Source of the DNA: Deltaproteobacteria bacterium
GTDB lineage: Bacteria; Desulfobacterota; Desulfomonilia; UBA1062
NCBI GenBank assembly: GCA_016934135.1
Contig: JAFGTK010000266.1
Span: 1 to 6,488 of the forward strand
Length of the DNA: 6,488 nt
Direction: 5' to 3'
In this document: one piece after another, positions 5,213 to 6,488 of the stretch
Position numbering within the stretch: the stretch's first letter is position 1
Layout: each line of letters opens with the position of its first letter
Position numbers and translations under genes: made by a program
The notes under the pieces: generated by a model
The model's database searches: none
Seen by the model: the letters and a program-made list of their open reading frames with translations, nothing else
Told to the model about the DNA's origin: nothing

Positions 5213-6298
5213 CTAAACCGGATACGTTTCCAGGTGTCTGACCTGTGTCCGGATCGATCCGCTGAGCACGCTTTCCATGAACGTATCTGCCAGCCTTTTT
5301 CCCTGGGATGCCGCTTCCTTCCAGAAGGTTATCCTTTCATCGTCGCGGCCGTCGAATGTCTTGAAATCCGCCCTGTCGGGGATACGGCCGTAGGGCAGGC
5401 GGGAAACGAATTCGGGCGAGGGTACCACCATGAGCATGTCCTTTGTGTGTTCGGGGTCGGCATTTCGCCTTCGGATATTCTTGTCGAACCATCCGGGGAT
5501 AAGTCTGGTTGAGAAATGCGGGTAAAGGATGATGCCGCTGTCCTGTTTCGGGGAAAAAGATGACGGATGATAGTCGAGGATGCCGCCGTCACGATAAATG
5601 CCTGCCTGTGCGCCTGAGATATCACGTATACCATTCATGACCAGGGGTATGGAGCCGGTGGCAAGCAGGGCATGGCGGAAATTGTCGCTGTCCAGAGGCA
5701 CTCTCTGCAGGGGAAACTCGCTTTGCTGGAAGAAGGCCGGGTTTTCGCGCGGATCATAGAAAAATGCCCGCTCGAAAAAGATCGAGAGCAGCCTGCGGCT
5801 TGCCCGGTTGAGCATAAACGCAAGAGCCATCCCCAGAAACTGCACAGGTGTTTTTTCAGACCCGGTAACGCCTCTGCAACGCACCGCGGTAAGGTTGAAT
5901 CGCATCACGGGGTGGGAGAGGATCTCGGAAATGCGCTCCTTTGGGAAACAGGCATCGAGTATCTTGCGGCACTCCTCTTTGACCTTTTTAGGTGTGACCC
6001 GCCCGTTGTATTTCTGGTGGATATAGGCATCTGCAAGGGCGTTTATTGCGGAAACCGGGTCGCTCAGTGCTGCCGAGGCAAGTTTCCACGATCCGATCGA
6101 GGTGCCGTACAAGAGCAGAGGCTTTACTCGGTCTTTAAACCACTGGCTGAAGATGACCTTGTCGAGCTCTGAGATGATCAGCCACTTGGCTGCCCCTGCG
6201 GCGCCTGCCACAACCGAGACATCCTCCGGGCCGAGCCCGCCATCATGTATTCTTTTCCACGCATTTTTTCCGGCAAGAAACAGCAGATCACCATTCAT
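5213..6298 (-). CDS. Patatin-like serine hydrolase
   Basis: This is a 361-residue soluble protein of the patatin-like phospholipase group, which hydrolyses acyl esters with a Ser-Asp dyad. The nucleophile elbow is GTSIG (65-69, S67) after a hydrophobic strand (PLLLYG). The Asp partner is in YRDGG (D237, residues 235-239), with DGG typical of the family. The oxyanion-hole loop is AGAAGAAKW (31-39). In the bacterial subgroup I recall, this reads GAAGGPKW, so the usual GP is replaced by AA. The expected LLATGSIPLVM segment (211-221), corresponding to the family's ASxxxP helix, is present. There is no signal peptide, so it is probably cytosolic or peripheral to the membrane. The start is constrained by an in-frame TGA two codons upstream of the ATG. 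The real substrate (phospholipid, lysophospholipid or other ester) is unknown. It lies 89 nt after a possible membrane-protein gene and 194 nt before the chemoreceptor, all on the same strand. Confidence 0.87.
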   Translation of the reverse strand: MNGDLLFLAGKNAWKRIHDGGLGPEDVSVVAGAAGAAKWLIISELDKVIFSQWFKDRVKPLLLYGTSIGSWKLASAALSDPVSAINALADAYIHQKYNGRVTPKKVKEECRKILDACFPKERISEILSHPVMRFNLTAVRCRGVTGSEKTPVQFLGMALAFMLNRASRRLLSIFFERAFFYDPRENPAFFQQSEFPLQRVPLDSDNFRHALLATGSIPLVMNGIRDISGAQAGIYRDGGILDYHPSSFSPKQDSGIILYPHFSTRLIPGWFDKNIRRRNADPEHTKDMLMVVPSPEFVSRLPYGRIPDRADFKTFDGRDDERITFWKEAASQGKRLADTFMESVLSGSIRTQVRHLETYPV

Positions 6299-6387
6299 TC
6301 CTGTTCATTCTCCAACCATAGTATCTCGAAGCAATCCGCCTGTTTCCTGCTCATGCCAATGCCGCTTAGAAGATACAGAGCAGTGTT
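6299..6387. other. Spacer upstream of the patatin-like gene
   Basis: This 89-nt gap includes GGAG about 11 nt before the hydrolase ATG, and AGGA directly abutting it. A six-codon frame (ATG at 6306-6304 on the minus strand, ending TGA) overlaps the start and could be a tiny upstream frame or chance. A CTGCTC/GAGCAG pair near 6350-6383 has a loop of about 25 nt and no T run. No promoter is evident. Confidence 0.35.
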
Positions 6388-6488
6388 TTACGAGAGCGCC
6401 CCGGCAATCATGATGACAAAGGTCAACATGCTGATCATATAACCTATCTGGCGTGTATCATGAGTAAAAGATTTGTAAATAAAACCAC
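6388..6488 (-). CDS. Possible C-terminal end of a membrane protein (5' part outside window)
   Basis: On the minus strand a frame is open from the right edge to TAA at 6390-6388, giving 32 codons. It ends in a hydrophobic helix, IGYMISMLTFVIMIAGALS, preceded by a polar stretch (KSFTHDTRQ). The other two minus frames stop within the first 45 nt. The gene would point the same way as the patatin-like gene 89 nt downstream, which fits an operon. A single predicted helix and 32 residues are too little to name a family, and a chance open frame remains possible. A plus-strand frame covering 6245-6442 has no ribosome site and is the less likely reading. Confidence 0.42.
   Translation of the reverse strand, partial: GFIYKSFTHDTRQIGYMISMLTFVIMIAGALS

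Noticed and set aside
5672..6172. Plus-strand 166-codon frame opposite the patatin-like gene
   Set aside because: The minus strand carries the GTSIG and DGG active-site motifs in one continuous frame. The plus frame has no motif or ribosome site.
1..6488. CRISPR arrays, tRNA or rRNA genes, insertion sequences
   Set aside because: No regularly spaced long direct repeats, cloverleaf-like stretches, rRNA-like blocks or transposase frames were seen on either strand by eye.

Overview
The window reads as ordinary chromosomal DNA from a free-living, probably motile, Gram-negative-type bacterium. Gene content and protein style suggest a deltaproteobacterium (Desulfobacterota) or a close relative. 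The clues are a Cache-type chemoreceptor with a C-terminal CheR-binding tail, a small Cys-rich zinc-ribbon protein, a degenerate TTNNACC heptamer repeat and moderate GC. This taxonomic call is an inference from style, not from a marker gene.

Layout. Positions 1-717 (+) hold the C-terminal part of a MYG1/UPF0160-like, DHH-containing hydrolase whose start lies to the left. It converges on a minus-strand block at 2886-898: a 77-residue zinc-ribbon protein, then a solo ABC/AAA-type ATPase of the COG3910 kind, then a PAP2-family membrane phosphatase that starts 5 nt past the ATPase stop. The last two are very likely co-translated. The 136-nt gap between the zinc-ribbon gene and the ATPase is largely filled by an array of degenerate 7-bp units split by a perfect 18-bp GC-rich palindrome.

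A 491-nt non-coding stretch (2887-3377) follows. It holds a cluster of TTGTC/GACAA half-sites near a TATAAT element, and a possible terminator hairpin for the next gene. After it comes a second minus-strand series: a methyl-accepting chemotaxis protein (5018-3378), a patatin-like serine hydrolase (6298-5213), and at the right edge the last 32 codons of what may be a membrane protein (6488-6388).

How the genes work together. Only the ATPase-PAP2 pair shows strong sequence evidence of joint expression. The chemoreceptor is an orphan here, with no che genes beside it, so it presumably feeds a chemotaxis array encoded elsewhere. PAP2 phosphatase and patatin-like hydrolase both belong to families acting on lipids, but they lie in separate blocks and I see no evidence of one pathway. 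I found no mobile element with a transposase, no CRISPR array, no tRNA or rRNA, and no convincing new multi-gene system. The most unusual items are the heptamer/palindrome element and the operator-like cluster in the large gap.
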